Made by a program: the position numbers and the translations under genes. A DNA stretch of 64,000 bases from Moorena sp. SIOASIH (lineage in GTDB: Bacteria; Cyanobacteriota; Cyanobacteriia; Cyanobacteriales; Coleofasciculaceae): the NCBI RefSeq assembly GCF_010671925.1, contig NZ_JAAHIH010000007.1:248001-312000 (forward strand), written 5' to 3'. Shown here piece after piece: positions 1 through 10,063 of the stretch. Each line of letters begins with the position of its first letter. Within the stretch, counting starts at the first letter, position 1. The notes beneath the pieces are model-generated. The model saw nothing but the letters and a program-made list of their open reading frames with translations, was not told the DNA's origin and searched no databases.

Positions 1-80
1 CTCTTTGGGATTTGACAGGTTTGTTGGTAATGATTTTACAGCTGAGTTTTAAAGTTTAAATTGCATGCTTCTGGCAGCAA

Positions 81-104
81 GGGAGTAGGGAGTAGGGAGT
101 AGGG
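81..104. repeat. Short heptamer array GGGAGTA
   Basis: About three copies of GGGAGTA in the non-coding stretch downstream of the cyclase gene. The same heptamer recurs at 36.35 kb and 62.04 kb. Nothing else was recognised in bases 1-186. Confidence 0.7.
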
Positions 105-186
105 GTAAGAGTATGGGGAGAGGGAAGAAGTAGTTTTCGATAATTCGGTATAGTTAAAGACATTTTTGCTGATTCCGGATTCTGTG

Positions 187-2325
187 CTACTTCTGGGTAA
201 ACCGCCACACCCCATCCCAATTCTGGGGTACCCCTTGCACCATTAATTGATTAATTCGGTCTACATACAATAATGCTGTCTTATCGTTAGGATTGACAGC
301 TAACACTTGATTAAAACACCCTTTAGCTTTATCAAATTCTTGAGTTCGGTAGTACTCTATAGCGAGCTCAAATTCTGACTGGGTTGTTAACTTCAATTCC
401 CTGACTTCTTCAGGCTCTCCTTCCAAGACTTCATAGACAGCAATTGGTTCATTTTTTCCTTTAACAATTGCTCGATCGAGAAACCGAATCTGGTATTTAC
501 TAGGATTACTCAATTGCTTTAAAGCTTGCTCGGAGATTAACAAAGACACGCCATAAAATTTAGTTAACCCTTCTAAACGAGCAGTTAAGTTTACATTATC
601 AGAGAAAGCATCCCCTTGCATCCGAAATGTCTCTCCTACCATTCCCACCATCATCTGACCCACATGAATGCCAATGCCTACTTTAATTGGTAGATAGCCT
701 TTGGCAATACGCCTGTGATTGTATTCTTCGACTCTGATTTGCTTGGCAATTCCCGCTGCTACTGCCTCATCGGTGCCATCAGGGAAAACAGCCATTATAC
801 CATCTCCGAGAAACTTGACGATAAAGCCGTTTTGATTACGAATCTCGGGACTAACACGCTTGAGGTAAGCATTAACAAAGTCGAAGTTTTCCTTGGGGGT
901 CATGGTTTCTGAAAGGGTAGTGAAGGAGCGAATATCTGAAAACATGACTGCCATTTCTTTACTGACGTGGTTCCCCAGATCTACATCAAGAATAGTGTCT
1001 TTTTGAAGAAAGTTAAGATATTCAAAGGGAACAAATCTGCTATAGGACGTATTAGTTTTTTCTAATTGCCGGTGAGCTTCTTGCAAGAGTTTATGTTGTT
1101 TTTCTAATTCCCGATAGGACTGTTTGAGGTTGTTCCAAAGTGTGGTACTAATACTGACAACTGCAGCACTGATAACGGTAAACAAGGGTGTAAATACGGG
1201 AATCAACCAGCCAGATAAAAAGGCAATATAGGAACTGGTAACAATGATAACTCCGGCTATAAGGGTGCCAACTCCAGTTACCCATCGCCTACGGACATAC
1301 ATGGTTCCAAGGGTAGCACTATATCCAGACCAGAACACAATCCACAGCCAATTAAGGGATTTTACTGATGCTCGAAGCATGGGACGACCTTCATTAGCTG
1401 CACTCAAAATCTGGCTGCTGATATTGGCGTGAATTGCTATACCTGGTGTTAATTCAGTGGGAGTTAGTAAGGTACTATTGTAGGGAGTGAGGTGATTGTC
1501 ATTGAGACTTGGGGCTTTTGCACCCAACAAGACAATGCGATCGCCCATCAAATTTGGGGGAATGCGATTGTCGAGAACATCAGTCATCGAGATAGTCAAA
1601 AAGCTCTCCTCACCGCCCCGATAGTTCAATAAGATTTGGTATCCTCCCATCTCTGCTTTGCTGTACTCTCCATCATTACTGGAGAGGGGGACAAACTTGG
1701 CTTTACCTAAACCGTATATCTTTTTGTCGGGATTGATCGGCTCAAGTTTAATACCGTCTTGTGCCAAATACATTAGCGCTAGTTTAACACCAAATCCTTG
1801 CTTACGGGTACCATCAGGTTTGCCCAGAAGAATGATCCCTCGCCGGATTTTGCTATCCCCATCGATGAGTACGTCGTTAGCTGCTACCTGACTCAATTTA
1901 TCCAGCACTGGTGGCGGTGCAATGGGGTTGCCAGCAATTTTCTCAATTCCGATCAAATTTGGGGTAGACTTAAACACCTCTACCAGTTCATCATGTCCAG
2001 GTTCAACCACTAGGTCTCGATAAATATCAATTCCGATCGCTCTCGGTTGCTGGGCTTTGATATTCCGAATTAGCTGAGCCATAACCCGATCTGACATCGG
2101 CCATTGCTTAACATATTGGATATCGGGTTCATCAATGGTAACCAGGACAATGCGCTCGTCAACAGATTCTTTTGGACGCAGCCGAAATAATTGGTCTTGG
2201 CTTGCCCATTCCAGCATCCGAAACAGTCCAGCATTGCTTGCTAAAATCACCAATCCTGCTATACTCGGCGCGATGAAGAGGACTGTTCCCCACTGTTTAA
2301 TCTGTTGTTTTATGGTTTGCCACAT
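187..2325 (-). CDS. CHASE2-domain adenylate/guanylate cyclase
   Basis: A 712-residue class III nucleotide cyclase predicted to make cAMP or cGMP in response to an extracytoplasmic signal. An N-terminal membrane segment (about residues 15-35) is followed by a CHASE2 sensor region (about 45-310). Three hydrophobic segments (about 325-395) and a short coiled linker rich in Q, E and K (about 400-425) come next. The cyclase domain (about 455-640) carries the metal-binding motif VMFSDIRSFTTLSE and the downstream VKFLGDGIMAVF segment. The C-terminus looks TPR-like. The order and length fit the cyanobacterial CHASE2-cyclase family. It is monocistronic in this window and points the same way as the DUF928 and CHAT genes next door, a neighbourhood I know to be common in cyanobacteria. 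Substrate choice (ATP or GTP) cannot be settled by eye. Confidence 0.9.
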   Translation of the reverse strand: MWQTIKQQIKQWGTVLFIAPSIAGLVILASNAGLFRMLEWASQDQLFRLRPKESVDERIVLVTIDEPDIQYVKQWPMSDRVMAQLIRNIKAQQPRAIGIDIYRDLVVEPGHDELVEVFKSTPNLIGIEKIAGNPIAPPPVLDKLSQVAANDVLIDGDSKIRRGIILLGKPDGTRKQGFGVKLALMYLAQDGIKLEPINPDKKIYGLGKAKFVPLSSNDGEYSKAEMGGYQILLNYRGGEESFLTISMTDVLDNRIPPNLMGDRIVLLGAKAPSLNDNHLTPYNSTLLTPTELTPGIAIHANISSQILSAANEGRPMLRASVKSLNWLWIVFWSGYSATLGTMYVRRRWVTGVGTLIAGVIIVTSSYIAFLSGWLIPVFTPLFTVISAAVVSISTTLWNNLKQSYRELEKQHKLLQEAHRQLEKTNTSYSRFVPFEYLNFLQKDTILDVDLGNHVSKEMAVMFSDIRSFTTLSETMTPKENFDFVNAYLKRVSPEIRNQNGFIVKFLGDGIMAVFPDGTDEAVAAGIAKQIRVEEYNHRRIAKGYLPIKVGIGIHVGQMMVGMVGETFRMQGDAFSDNVNLTARLEGLTKFYGVSLLISEQALKQLSNPSKYQIRFLDRAIVKGKNEPIAVYEVLEGEPEEVRELKLTTQSEFELAIEYYRTQEFDKAKGCFNQVLAVNPNDKTALLYVDRINQLMVQGVPQNWDGVWRFTQK

Positions 2326-2406
2326 TTGGCTTTAATGTTGGTTATTGTGGTGAGGTTGTTTGTTTATAGTATTCCCCTTTGAGTTCTGAAAATACTTCCT
2401 TAGGGA

Positions 2407-2521
2407 AAGGCAAGAGGCAAGAGGCAAGAGGCAAGAGGAACCTCCCAGGAGGGGTTAGGGGTGGGTTCCTCTTGCCTTTTGCCTTTTGCCTTTTGCCTTT
2501 TGCCTTTTGCCTTTTGCCTTA
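2407..2521. repeat. Paired heptamer arrays (GGCAAGA / TTTTGCC) with G-rich core
   Basis: Four GGCAAGA units, then a core containing GGAGGGGTTAGGGGTGGGTT, then seven TTTTGCC-type units. The two arrays are roughly reverse complementary, so the whole can fold. The same core recurs at 36.60, 36.67, 50.80 and 50.85 kb. It lies between the cyclase and DUF928 genes, in a gap without a gene. Confidence 0.8.
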
Positions 2522-2617
2522 AAAGCATAAGCAATGTCGCTGATGAACATGATAATTGCTATATCAAAGCGCGATTAGTTTGCTAACTAATAGCTATAAC
2601 TGATAACTTCTGAATAA

Positions 2618-3763
2618 TTACAACTGCTCTCCCACCGGCTGAGTTGCGATCGCATCCAGTCCCACTTGTTTGAGTAAATCTTTCCACTCATTGGCCAGGG
2701 TTGTATTGTCAGGATCCAACCGTTGAGCAGTCACTAAAACCTCTAGGGTATCGTACCAGATTCCCGCCTTAGCATATTCAGTAGCCAACGCGATCGCGGA
2801 CTTGGATGACCCTTGGTCACTCACCGTTGATTTTACCCGTTTAACCCACCCACTTACTGAATAATTATCAGGTCGCAGGATACCGTCTGGTTCAATGGGT
2901 GCCAAGTACCAGAGGTAGTTTTTACCAATCTTTAATTCTGGTGCTGCTTCTGGTAGGGTAATACTAATCACTCCTTCCTGGCCAGAACTTTTGAGGGTTG
3001 TGTGATAATGGGAATTACCCTGTTCATCTTGCAAACTGAAAAAAACCTCAGTTGCTCCCAGGGCAGGCATATAAACAAATAGAGTTGGACGGGGTGATAC
3101 GGTGTACCCGTGTTTTGTGGGTGGCAGCAATGCGGTTAGGGGGAGTTTACTACCTCTGGAACCCCCACCGATGCTAGTTCTGGGGCTGGCCGATTCTCCG
3201 GGTAGGTCAAACTCTACATCCCCTCTCGAACCCCCACCGATGCTAGTTCTGGGGCTAGCCGAGTCTCCGGGTAGGTCAAACTCTACATCCCCTCTCGAAC
3301 CCCCACCGATGCTAGTTCTGGGGCTGGCGGAGTCTCCGGGTAGGTCAAATTCTACATCCCCTCTCGACCCCCCACCGATGCTAGTTCTGGGGCTGGCGGA
3401 GTCTCCGGGTAGGTCAAACTCTACATCCCCTCTCGAACCCCCACCGATGCTAGTTCTGGGGCTGGCGGAGTCTCCGGGTAGGTCAAATTCTACATCCCCT
3501 CTCGACCCCCCACCAATGCTAGTTCTGGGGCTGGCGGAGTCTCCGGGTAGGTCAAATTCTACATTTCCTCGCACCCCTCCACCGACACTGGTTTTGGGAA
3601 CTTCCTCATCTGAGGGGAAATCAAATTCCAGACTGATGCGATAATCTCGGGGTAGAATTTCCCCCTCTTTAACTGATGGAGTTGCCTGGAGTGGACTTGA
3701 TGCCAAGATCAATGCTCCAGTTACTGTTGCTGATAAAATAGTTTTACAAATCAACTTATTCAT
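2618..3763 (-). CDS. DUF928-family secreted protein with 23-residue tandem repeats
   Basis: A 381-residue protein with a clear signal peptide (residues 1-27, ending SSPLQA). Next comes a block of near-identical 23-residue repeats built on VEFDLPGDSASPRTSIGGG. The C-terminal part resembles the cyanobacterial DUF928 family, with hallmark stretches such as SPRPTLFVYMPALGA and WYLAPIEPDG. The function of DUF928 is unknown. These proteins often lie near CHAT, haemagglutinin and CHASE2-cyclase genes, as here, so a role at the cell surface is plausible. The repeat block sits between signal peptide and domain, like a linker. Its copies are almost identical in DNA, suggesting recent expansion and likely length variation between strains. 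Confidence 0.85.
   Translation of the reverse strand: MNKLICKTILSATVTGALILASSPLQATPSVKEGEILPRDYRISLEFDFPSDEEVPKTSVGGGVRGNVEFDLPGDSASPRTSIGGGSRGDVEFDLPGDSASPRTSIGGGSRGDVEFDLPGDSASPRTSIGGGSRGDVEFDLPGDSASPRTSIGGGSRGDVEFDLPGDSASPRTSIGGGSRGDVEFDLPGESASPRTSIGGGSRGSKLPLTALLPPTKHGYTVSPRPTLFVYMPALGATEVFFSLQDEQGNSHYHTTLKSSGQEGVISITLPEAAPELKIGKNYLWYLAPIEPDGILRPDNYSVSGWVKRVKSTVSDQGSSKSAIALATEYAKAGIWYDTLEVLVTAQRLDPDNTTLANEWKDLLKQVGLDAIATQPVGEQL
3163..3580 (-). repeat. In-frame 69-bp tandem repeat inside the DUF928 gene
   Basis: About six copies of a 69-bp unit encode 23 residues each. Unit boundaries recur every 69 bases (for example the segment CCACCGATGCTAGTTCTGGG). Copies differ by only a few bases, mostly silent or conservative (GAG/GAC, GCC/GCG). 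Confidence 0.9.
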
Positions 3764-3785
3764 GTTATAATATACCTCTTAGTTA

Positions 3786-3978
3786 GTAAGCACTCAGCTA
3801 TCAGCTATCAGCTATTAGCCTTTGGCCTTGGCCTATGGCCACGCTACGCGAATGGCCAAGTTACGGGAACAATTTAGGTGCTACACCCACGCTACTTGAG
3901 GTGCTTTTGAATAAAATAATCTGACGGCACCTCAAGTAGCGTGAGCTTTTAGCTCACGGCTGACGGCTGAATGCTTAC
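3786..3978. repeat. Interspersed palindromic repeat bounded by GTAAGCA / AATGCTTAC
   Basis: Begins GTAAGCACTCAGC and ends GCTGAATGCTTAC, an outer inverted repeat. Inside are short arms of AGCTATC and GACGGCT units. A perfect 17-bp inverted repeat (3888-3904 with 3927-3943, CACGCTACTTGAGGTGC) lies in the core. Related elements lie at 9.2, 10.2, 28.3, 45.4 and 46.1 kb. No coding capacity is seen. Confidence 0.8.
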
Positions 3979-3979
3979 G

Positions 3980-6670
3980 CTATAACCAATTCCCTACTAA
4001 TACAAAGGATGCCCAAAAATAGGGATGTCTATATAATGGATCTTGACGCAATTTCAGTTGTGCTTGTTGCAGCGCTTCAGCCTTAGTCATCGACGGCTTA
4101 GTCTGAATCAGGCCCTGATAAAACTCTTTCATTAAGTTAGTGGTTGATTCGTCGCTGACTGACCAGAGACTACCTAAAGTGCTGTGAGCTCCTGAACGCA
4201 GCGCAAATCCTGCTAATCCTAGGGTGGCACGATTATCCCCTGCGGCAGTTTGACAGGCACTCATTACCAGTAATTCTATAGGTTCGAGAATTCCTAATCG
4301 TCTTTTTTGGAATAGTAAATCGAAATCTTTAATGCCAATTCGGTCATTCCAGGTGAGTAGGAATGTTTCCTTTGGGTTAGAACTGAATTGACCATGAGTA
4401 GCTAGGTGAACAATTGGAAAGGGGGTGCTATCAATTGCGGTTTGGAAGGTAGTACGGGTAAATTCCTGATTGAGTAAAACGTCTGTAGTAACTTTATCGG
4501 TAATTTCTTGGACTTCTCCAGCAACACCAGGTAAACCACTATAGCCTTGGCGAGCTTCGGTCAACCCAGCCACTAAGACGTTAAGTTCAACTCTCTGAAG
4601 TCTCTGAGGAAAAAGTTGTAACCCAGGAGAGATAGCAATACTATAGTTTTCGACCAGATACTGTTTACCATCGTAGAGAGCTGCCATGGGCAAATTCCGC
4701 AAGAACCCATCTGGCACGAATACCAAGGTTTTAATGTTACTGTTTGCCAGTTCTGCTTCTGCCGGTCGGATCAGCCAGTCATATATTTGCTCAGACAGTC
4801 GCAACCGCTCATTATTGGGATAACCAGGAGACATAGATGAGTAAACTTGTCTTAGTCTAGCTTTGACTTTGTCCTCTGGTAGAAGAGTAGTGTAGTGGGT
4901 GAGAGGTTGATTGGGGACCGAAAGGATGACTTCTATGCGATCGCTTAAAATAATTGGATAAATTACAGCAGCCGAATTATCAATTTCATCAATGACAATT
5001 GGCTCAGTGTCTAAACAAGCATCTCGAAAATAGTTATCTAACTCTGCCAGTTGCAACGCTTCAATCACTTCACGAGCTTTTTTGAGGTTAGACTGGCTAA
5101 CCGCCCCTTTCTTGATCCCAGCTGGAGACGGAGTCAATAACAGGCTGACTAAATCTCGATAAATCGGTTCGATACTTTCTTGGAATTTAAATTGCACATC
5201 AGGATTAATGGCAACTAAGTCACTCCGTAGGGATTGAAGGTTGTTATAGGCGGTTTCATAAGCTGCGATCGCGTCAGGGATATCCCCTTGCTGTTTCAGA
5301 ATCTGCCCCAGTTGTGTTGCCGCAAGAGCAATAATATCTCCTGCATTAATAGTTTGAGCTATCTGTAGAGCTTGCTCTGTCAGGCTTTGAGCATCCTCCC
5401 ACTGCTGATTTTGTTGGTAAAGCTTACCCAGTTGATTCCGAGAATAAGCTTCAGCGCGGGCATCTTGGAGTTGTCTAGCTTCTTGAATTGCTATTGCCAA
5501 TACGTTAGCAATTTTTGGGGTAATTTTTGGGGCAATTTTTGGGGCAATTTTTGGGATAATTTTAGACGTATATGATACTTGAATAGCTTCCTTTTCGCTA
5601 TTCTTTAGCTTAATCATACTTTCTGCCAGATTCACCCTAGCATAGATTGCTAATCGACTAGGAGGTAGCTTGGAGAGGTTTGACTCAATAGTTGGAATTA
5701 ACGACAGTGCCTTATCCCATTTTTTTGCCGTAACTAAAAGACTGAGTTGATTTAGTTGTGCCTGCACTTGGGTAATGTCATCTGGTGCTAATTTAGCCGC
5801 CTCTTGGTAGTATGCCCAAGCCACATCATATCGTTGTAAGTCTCTAGCAACATTGCCAATGCTAAGTAGGGTAGGGCTAGTATCCCCAGGGGAATTAAAT
5901 TGCTTGCTAATTTCCCAACTTTGTTCTAATAGTTTCTTTGATTGGAGTAAATCACCAGCAACTTGTAGTGCAATGCCCAAACTTCTCAACCCATCAGCTT
6001 TCAGTAGCGTGTCTGGTTGATTTTGAAGGTCTGCGACGAGTTGCTCTAAGAGATTTCTTGCCCGTCGATACTGTCCTAAAAATTGCCAGGCTTGGGCTTG
6101 ATTGATTTGGCTGATTACTTTTCCCGTTTCATCCTTAGCCCTAGCATAAGTAGCTTCAGCTTGCTCCCAGGTTTCCAAAGCAGTTTTGGTTTGTCCAAGT
6201 GCCAATTGCAGGCTTCCTTGGGTATTCAAGGCTTGAGCCAGAAGTAGGATGCCCTTTGAATCTAGTTTCTCAACACTTTGCAGTATGGTTAGACTTTCCG
6301 CGATCGCGACTTGAGCTTGCTCCCACTGTCCCAATTCTTGCTGAGCTAAAGATAGATAGTTAAGGGCTTGGGCTTGGTTAAAACTTGCTCCTGAGGATGC
6401 ATAAGCTGTTGCGGCTTGTTGCCAGAGGGTAGCAGCTTCAAAGAATTGTCCAGCTTGATAGTGTTGTTTTCCCTGTTGCAGCAGTGCTGACGGATTGGAG
6501 GAGTATTCGACAACTGCTCCTGGTGAGGGGGTTGGGGAATTGGACTGATAGGCAATAGCAGGTAGATTTGTAATTAGTAGCCAAAGTGCTAGAGGGAGAT
6601 GGCACCGAATCACTAGCCATCCCTTAAGGAATAGTCGCTGTTGTTGACTGTTTTGGTGAATTATTGCCAT
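3980..6670 (-). CDS. Secreted TPR-CHAT protease-like protein
   Basis: TPR repeats (roughly the first two thirds) precede a C-terminal CHAT domain, a caspase-like peptidase fold. The His-Cys dyad is visible in LATHGQF and MSACQTAAGD, 47 residues apart. I place the start at 6670, giving MAIIHQNSQ and a signal peptide ending NLPAIA-YQ. The frame stays open to 6940, but that extension is doubtful. It runs through a CTCTTGC heptamer array at 6767-6781, and its far end (6875-6940) lies in a segment duplicated upstream of the second haemagglutinin gene. A 15-bp repeat (5511-5570) encodes PKIAPKIAPKITPKIA. CHAT-TPR genes beside haemagglutinin-type genes are common in cyanobacteria; the substrate is unknown. 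Confidence 0.85.
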   Translation of the reverse strand: MAIIHQNSQQQRLFLKGWLVIRCHLPLALWLLITNLPAIAYQSNSPTPSPGAVVEYSSNPSALLQQGKQHYQAGQFFEAATLWQQAATAYASSGASFNQAQALNYLSLAQQELGQWEQAQVAIAESLTILQSVEKLDSKGILLLAQALNTQGSLQLALGQTKTALETWEQAEATYARAKDETGKVISQINQAQAWQFLGQYRRARNLLEQLVADLQNQPDTLLKADGLRSLGIALQVAGDLLQSKKLLEQSWEISKQFNSPGDTSPTLLSIGNVARDLQRYDVAWAYYQEAAKLAPDDITQVQAQLNQLSLLVTAKKWDKALSLIPTIESNLSKLPPSRLAIYARVNLAESMIKLKNSEKEAIQVSYTSKIIPKIAPKIAPKITPKIANVLAIAIQEARQLQDARAEAYSRNQLGKLYQQNQQWEDAQSLTEQALQIAQTINAGDIIALAATQLGQILKQQGDIPDAIAAYETAYNNLQSLRSDLVAINPDVQFKFQESIEPIYRDLVSLLLTPSPAGIKKGAVSQSNLKKAREVIEALQLAELDNYFRDACLDTEPIVIDEIDNSAAVIYPIILSDRIEVILSVPNQPLTHYTTLLPEDKVKARLRQVYSSMSPGYPNNERLRLSEQIYDWLIRPAEAELANSNIKTLVFVPDGFLRNLPMAALYDGKQYLVENYSIAISPGLQLFPQRLQRVELNVLVAGLTEARQGYSGLPGVAGEVQEITDKVTTDVLLNQEFTRTTFQTAIDSTPFPIVHLATHGQFSSNPKETFLLTWNDRIGIKDFDLLFQKRRLGILEPIELLVMSACQTAAGDNRATLGLAGFALRSGAHSTLGSLWSVSDESTTNLMKEFYQGLIQTKPSMTKAEALQQAQLKLRQDPLYRHPYFWASFVLVGNWL

Positions 6671-6874
6671 AGATTTGCTGATACTATTGATAAGTGTTAT
6701 AGCACTACGCATTAAGGTGTTTGACATTGATACAAGCAGCAAAAGCTTTTGTAGTAAACTTTTGCCTCTTGCCTCTTGCCTAAAGCCCTTGCGCGTAGCG
6801 CTATATATCACTTGTTTTCCCAGATTATTTCTCCACAGATCGATGTCTTTTTTAGTTAGGAGCTTCAATCCTAG

Positions 6875-7375
6875 GTAATTTCCACGAGGGCGAGACGACA
6901 AGAGTGTGCCAGAATTAGGCCGAAGCATCAGTAATCTCACGCTAACAAATACTTGTCAGTAATTCCATCGCAGTCAAAGTATCTGGATTATTTTTTCAAA
7001 AAGCTGGTGCCTCAAAGACAGACATTGGTCTAGCCTTCTAAGGTACAGGAGCAAGGATGTTATCTTGGTACTCAAAACTCCCTATTGTTTTATTAGCCAG
7101 CATAGCTTGGATAGTTGATCACCAGGCGGCTTATTCCCAGATTACCCCCGATAAAACCTTAGGAGCAGAACAGTCCAAGTTCACTCCCCAAGAATTTCGA
7201 GACTTAATTGAAGCTGGTGCCATTCGAGGCAGTAATCTGTTCCATAGTTTCCGGGAATTTAATGTTAATGAGGGACAAAACGTTTATTTTGCTAACCCGA
7301 ATGGTATTGCTAACATTATTACTCGTGTAACAGGCAGCAATATCTCACAAATATTCGGGACTTTGGGGAGGGAGG
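6875..7375. repeat. Upstream copy of a duplicated segment (promoter plus 5' end of haemagglutinin gene)
   Basis: Bases 6875 to about 7375 match 10605 to about 11105 almost base for base, an offset of 3730. The copy covers roughly 180 bp upstream of the ATG and the first 320 bp of coding sequence. It marks the tandem duplication that produced the two haemagglutinin-type genes and carries their shared upstream control region. Confidence 0.9.
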
Positions 7376-9311
7376 ATTCCTAAGAATACAAGCTACTGAT
7401 GTTGAGGTTAAGGAAAGTTCACTGTTGTCGGTGAATGTCAACTCATCAGCAACAGGCAATGGCGGAGAGTTAACTATTGAGACCCAGAGCCTGAGGGTAA
7501 GGGATGGGGGGCAGATAACCAGTTCTACCAATAGTCCAGGCAACGGGGGTACCGTAACAATACGGGCTACTGATGTTGAGGTTAGTGGAAGTGCTATTGG
7601 GTTCAGTAGCGGCTTGTTTAGTAGCGTTGTCCCAAACGCTACAGGGAATGGGGGAACGTTAACTATTGATACCCAACGGCTGACAGTGAGGGATGGAGCA
7701 CAGATAAGTAGTGCTACCTTCGGTCAAGGCAATGGCGGTACCCTAACGGTACGGGCTACTGATGTAGAGCTGATTGGGATTTCAGCGGATGGCCAGGCTA
7801 CTAGCGGCTTGTTTAGTAGTGTTCAACCAACAGCTACAGGGGATGGGGGACCTTTGACCCTTGATACCCAGCAGCTTACGGTCTCCGATGGGGCAGAGGT
7901 ACGGAGTGCTACGTTTGGCAACGGAGATGCTGGTAATCTCAAGATTAACGCTACCGAGAGCATTACACTCTCTGGGGTTAGTCCCATCGGTGGTCGTAGA
8001 GGTGGTCAATCCAGTCGCATCTCTGCCAACACTGAATCTATGGCTACAGGGAGTGGTGGAGATATTACGATTAATACCCCTACTCTTAGCCTAGATAATG
8101 GGGCAGTTATTAGCGCTAGAAGCCGTAGTAACTTTCCTGGTGGTGAAATTACTGTGGATGCAGATACTCTAGCATTAACCAATGGGGCTCAAATTCTTAC
8201 CTCTGGCTCCAGTGGCGGTGATGCTGGCAGTATTACCATCAATGCAGCTGAGAAAATCACCCTATCTGGCATTGACCCTACCTACAATGACCGATTAGCA
8301 ATATTGGGAGCAGACAGAGTTGACCCAGATGGGGAAGCGAGTGCGATCGCATCGAGAGCAATAGGAGTTGGGCAAGCCGGTTCGATTAACCTCAATACCA
8401 AGACATTTATCCTTCGCGATCAAGCACTAGCAACGGTGAGTAGTACTGGTACCGGTGTTGCTGGCACCTTGGAAGTAAATGCCAATTCCATCCAACTCGA
8501 CAATGGTTCCCTCAGTGCCGAAACTACTGCTGGAGACCAAGGAAATATTACCCTGTCTGATGCTCAGCTTGTAGTCTTACGCAACAACAGTACCATCACT
8601 ACCAATGCCAGTCAGAGTGCCACTGGCGGGAATATCACCATCACCACCGACTTTTTGGTAACCCTAGAGAATAGTGATATTACTGCCAATGCCATTTTGG
8701 GACGCGGGGGAAATATTAATATTACTGCCATTGGAATTTTTAGCGATCGCACTAGTGAGATTACCGCTTCTTCTCAACTCGGTATTGATGGCACCGTCAA
8801 CCTCAATACCCTAGATGTCAACCCTGCTCAAGCCCTAGCCAAGCTTTCCGCAGATGTGGTAGATACCAGCAATCAAATTGTGACTAGTTGTGCAGCGGTG
8901 GGTGGGAATAGTTTTGTGGTCACTGCAGGAGGAGGATTACCAGCTGACCCAGCTGCGGTGTTGCGGGGTCAGGTGGTGGTACCCGATTTACGGCTAATGG
9001 TTGATGAAGGCAATACACAACCAGTCAAGAGGAGGAAAAGTCGGAGTTCCCTCAGAAGAAGACTACAGTATCACCACGAGCGTGATCAAACAGCCATGAC
9101 CAATCAGAAATTACCGATCATTGAAGCCCAAGGGTGGATCATTAATGACCAGGGAATTGTCGAGTTGGTGGCCTATCCTGCCCAAATTAGCCATGGGAGT
9201 TGGTTTAATCATCGTAAGCATTCAGCCGTCAGCCGTCAGCCGTCAGCGGTCAGCGGTCAGCGGTCAGCCGTCAGCCGTCAGCTTATTTTATTCAAAAGCT
9301 GTTGGGTGTAG
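7057..9311 (+). pseudogene. Filamentous-haemagglutinin-type exoprotein, copy 1, internally deleted
   Basis: The first 108 codons match copy 2 (10787-14884): a signal peptide and the start of the two-partner-secretion haemagglutination domain, ending SQIFGTLG. The frame then stops at 7381-7383. Sequence from about 7370 continues in another frame (GEGGFLRIQATDVEV, then 7425-9311), matching the later beta-helix repeats of copy 2. Roughly 2 kb of copy 2-equivalent sequence is missing at a G-rich junction. Without the full secretion domain in frame, neither half should be exported normally. The tail of the second half reads into the repeat element at 9214, encoding SAVSRQ-type units in place of the normal C-terminus. 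Translation of the 628-residue downstream frame cannot be excluded. Confidence 0.85.
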
Positions 9312-9531
9312 CTTGGCCACAGGCTCAAAACTGATAGCTGATAGCTGATAGCTGATAGCTGATAGCTGATAGCTGATAGCTGATAGCTGATAGCTGATAG
9401 CTGATAGCTGATAGCTGATAGCTGATAGCTGATAGCTGATAGCTGATAGCTGATAGCTGATAGCTGATAGCTGATAGCTGATAGCTGATAGCTGATAGCT
9501 GATAGCTGATAGCTGATAGCTGAATGCTTAC
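9214..9531. repeat. GTAAGCATT/AATGCTTAC element with a long AGCTGAT heptamer array
   Basis: Bounded by GTAAGCATTCAGCC and GCTGAATGCTTAC. It contains GTCAGCC-type units (about 9221-9281). Then comes an almost perfect array of about 27 AGCTGAT heptamers (9331-9523), the longest in the window. The left part overlaps the 3' end of the broken haemagglutinin frame. Confidence 0.9.
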
Positions 9532-9706
9532 TAATCATCAGGGCTGCTTGTAAGTATTCGGACAAAATTTAAAGTTAAAGTAAAGTTTACGAAAATCATA
9601 GGATAATTTCCGCTAATATTCCGGAAAAATAATTTATATTAACGAAAAAAATAATCAGCAAATATATGCTAAACTAGTAGAGAATTGAGTCAATCAATCA
9701 ATTCAA

Positions 9707-9898
9707 ATGCAGGATGACCATGAATACAAAAAAAATCAATAATTCACTGAAAAAAACAACGGGTCTGTTGACCATTTGGTGTCAGATAACGCTGGCTTTA
9801 GAAGTCTAACGGATCAGGAACTTAAACTAACCGATGAAGAGCTTGAAGAAGTCGTTGGCGGTTTTAGGCCAGTGGGATTCTTTACTCCTAGCGCTTAA
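9707..9898 (+). pseudogene. Double-glycine leader peptide (bacteriocin/RiPP-type), apparently disrupted
   Basis: The frame ends LTDEELEEVVGG-FRPVGFFTPSA. This is a textbook leader: an acidic amphipathic helix with ELEEVVGG, then a short core. Upstream in the same frame an ATG (9707) is followed by a TAA at 9740-9742. A better-placed ATG at 9720, preceded by CAGGAT, opens MNTKKINNSLKKTT in another frame that stops near 9810. One indel at the A-run near 9750 would join MNTKKINNSLKKTT to GSVDHLVSDNAGFRSLTD. Alternatively translation starts at GTG 9779, giving 39 residues. No C39 peptidase transporter or maturase lies nearby. This could be an orphan or decayed precursor, or the frame problem could be a sequencing error. 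Confidence 0.55.
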
Positions 9899-10025
9899 TC
9901 CTCAGCATTGAATCCCATTGCTCCATGTATTCCATAGAAGGGCAATGAATTCCCAGAGGTAGACTCAGACAGAGGCAATTTATCCTCTAGAGTTTAATTA
10001 ATTATCACTTCTGCAATAAACCAGT

Positions 10026-10063
10026 GGGGTAGGGTAGTATCTGTACATACATCCTACCCTGAT
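10026..10063 (+). terminator. Hairpin after the leader peptide
   Basis: Arms GGGTAGGGTAGTAT and ATACATCCTACCC pair around CTGTAC and are followed by TGATTTTG. It lies about 130 bp past the leader-peptide stop and looks like an intrinsic terminator. Confidence 0.6.

Noticed and set aside
3102..3644. 180-codon plus-strand open frame opposite the DUF928 repeats
   Set aside because: It is the mirror of the 69-bp repeat (SPLEPPPMLVLGLAESPGRS units). The minus-strand frame has the signal peptide and domain.
6671..6940. Upstream extension of the CHAT-TPR gene to ATG 6940
   Set aside because: It crosses a CTCTTGC heptamer array and a segment duplicated in front of the second haemagglutinin gene. 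ATG 6670 gives a clean signal peptide.
9331..9523. AGCTGAT array as a possible CRISPR
   Set aside because: Units are 7 bp with no spacers, and no cas genes are present anywhere in the window.
9278..9565. Open frame reading SAISYQL repeated over ten times
   Set aside because: It is a translation of the AGCTGAT array with no start context or unique sequence.
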